Assembly: GCA_934177025.1 (NCBI GenBank) | Contig: CAKPPA010000072.1 | Span: 1 to 5,777 of the forward strand | Direction of reading: 5' to 3' | Source: an uncultured Clostridia bacterium | GTDB lineage: Bacteria > Bacillota > Clostridia > Christensenellales > CAG-314 | DNA: 5,777 nucleotides | In this document: piece after piece, positions 5,152 through 5,777 of the stretch | Position numbering within the stretch: position 1 is the first letter of the stretch | Layout: each line of letters opens with the position of its first letter | Notes under the pieces: generated by a model | The model's database searches: none | What the model was told of the DNA's origin: nothing | Seen by the model: the letters and a program-made list of their open reading frames with translations, nothing else | Program-made: the position numbers and the translations under genes

Positions 5152-5177
5152 GCGTTTTGATTTTGTTGCGTTTGCGA

Positions 5178-5408
5178 TTTGTTTTCGCTGTAAAAAACAG
5201 CTTGCCGTTACACGCAGTACCGACGAAACCGTTTCCGCCGAGTTTGTTTTCGCTGTAAAAAACAACTTGCCGTTACTTGTACCGACAATTACAACGTTGC
5301 GTTTGCGGTTTGTTTTCGCTGTTAAAAAACTTTACCGTTACGTTGTTTTTAAGGATAAGCGACAAAACAAGTTCGGTTTCACCGTAAAAACAACTTCCGC
5401 CGGTCGCA
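5178..5408. repeat. Degenerate tandem repeat, period about 65 bp
   Basis: A 33-34 bp core containing TTCGCTGTAAAAAAC and CCGTTAC occurs at 5178-5211, 5243-5276 and 5309-5341. The first two copies differ at one base of 34; the third is diverged in its second half. A fourth, weak copy lies at about 5372-5408. Intervening DNA is also related: GTACCGAC follows cores 1 and 2, and GTTGCGTTTGCG precedes cores 1 and 3. The whole 65-bp unit was therefore duplicated, unlike CRISPR spacers. The first copy can form a GCTGT/ACAGC hairpin. The period is not a multiple of three and shifts between 65 and 66, so the region is unlikely to be coding. It fills most of the gap between the convergent spoIVB and glycosyltransferase genes. 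Confidence 0.8.
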
Positions 5409-5461
5409 AGGGAATTGGCGTTGTTTGTAGCCGGCCGTTTCGGCACAACTTTTTGTTGGCC

Positions 5462-5484
5462 AAAAGGCGTGTTGCAAGCCTTTT
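5462..5484 (-). terminator. Possible bidirectional terminator for the minus-strand glycosyltransferase gene
   Basis: AAAAGGC (5462-5468) and GCCTTTT (5478-5484) form a 7-bp stem, with a further TG/CA pair inside. On the minus strand it ends in only four T residues, about 40 bp after the glycosyltransferase stop. An alternative pairing uses AAGGCTT at 5513-5519. Weak but correctly placed. Confidence 0.4.
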
Positions 5485-5524
5485 ACGTGGCTTCGTCGTT
5501 TGCGGCAAGGCTTTTTGTATTTAC

Positions 5525-5777
5525 CTATTTTTTCGTGTCGGCTACTAGGCTTTTCGGCAGGCACGCGGCTTTAATTTCCTGCGGAAGTTGTTCGTCGGCT
5601 TCCATTTTGGCGAGCGTTTCGTTGTAAAACACGTTTAATTGCCCTTTGTAATTGCTTTTCCACGGCTTGTTCCTGCCGATGTAATGTACAATTGCCGAGT
5701 GATCGCGCACGTATTGCAAATTTTCCTTTTCGCCGTCCTGCTTGCGGTGCTGAAACAATTTTTCCGTCATGTTGTAC
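5525..5777 (-). CDS. C-terminal part of a glycosyltransferase family 8 protein (partial)
   Basis: The minus-strand frame is open to the window edge (YNMTEKLFQHRK...), so the gene's 5' part lies beyond 5777; the internal ATG at 5770 is not considered its start. About 83 residues are visible. The segment AIVHYIGRNKPWKSNYKG is the hallmark C-terminal block of GT8 enzymes (HY/F-x-G-x-x-KPW), whose His and Lys contact the nucleotide-sugar diphosphate. GT8 members transfer glucose or galactose from UDP-sugars onto lipopolysaccharide, other surface glycans or stress-related acceptors; the acceptor cannot be told from this fragment. The catalytic DxD motif would lie outside the window. It ends at TAG (5527-5525) and is convergent with spoIVB. 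Confidence 0.82.
   Translation of the reverse strand, partial: YNMTEKLFQHRKQDGEKENLQYVRDHSAIVHYIGRNKPWKSNYKGQLNVFYNETLAKMEADEQLPQEIKAACLPKSLVADTKK

Noticed and set aside
5178..5341. CRISPR-like array (34-bp repeats with 31-32-bp gaps)
   Set aside because: The gaps share sequence with each other (GTACCGAC, GTTGCGTTTGCG), the third and fourth repeats are strongly diverged, and no cas gene is seen. It is a decaying tandem repeat.
5150..5548. Open frame of 132 codons on the plus strand through the repeat region
   Set aside because: It starts in the T run of the spoIVB terminator with no ribosome binding site, changes frame relative to the repeat unit, and resembles no known protein.

Overview
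The window looks like a chromosomal stretch from a low-to-mid GC Bacillota (Firmicutes). The reasons are a SigA-type sigma factor followed by trmK, a SpoIVB sporulation peptidase, an FMN riboswitch ahead of an ECF transporter S component, AAGGAG-type ribosome binding sites and U-tailed intrinsic terminators. The order rpoD, trmK, C4 zinc-ribbon gene and the diderm-like gene set would fit Negativicutes, but that placement is an inference. All three stop codons are used by intact genes (TGA for trmK, TAG for the zinc-ribbon and glycosyltransferase genes, TAA for the lipoprotein, the transporter and spoIVB), so the standard code applies.

Layout. (1) 1-1714: a tightly packed operon with the 3' end of rpoD, trmK and a coiled-coil/zinc-ribbon gene, closed by a strong terminator. 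The rpoD reading frame has an in-frame TAA where the family has leucine. (2) 1715-2590: a single-gene unit for a small FMN_bind-like lipoprotein, with an extended -10 promoter, a near-perfect Rex-type redox operator just downstream of the predicted start of transcription, and its own terminator. (3) 2640-3677: a riboflavin-uptake unit with a consensus promoter, an FMN riboswitch carrying an 11-nt insertion in a normally invariant loop, a leader with two candidate switching hairpins, an ECF S component (RibU-like) and a terminator. (4) 3678-5151: spoIVB, with a TTG start, a candidate sigma-G-like promoter and a terminator, preceded by about 300 bp of non-coding DNA with dyads. (5) 5152-5524: non-coding DNA holding a degenerate tandem repeat of about 65 bp. 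(6) 5525-5777: the C-terminal part of a family 8 glycosyltransferase on the minus strand, convergent with spoIVB.

Together: regions 2 and 3 are linked by flavin, with a putative flavin-binding surface lipoprotein under apparent NADH/NAD+ control next to a flavin-vitamin importer under FMN control. Regions 1 and 4 are housekeeping/developmental genes. The most notable points are the interrupted rpoD frame, the Rex-like site, the riboswitch insertion, the possible forespore promoter and the 65-bp repeats. No mobile element, CRISPR array, tRNA or rRNA was recognised.
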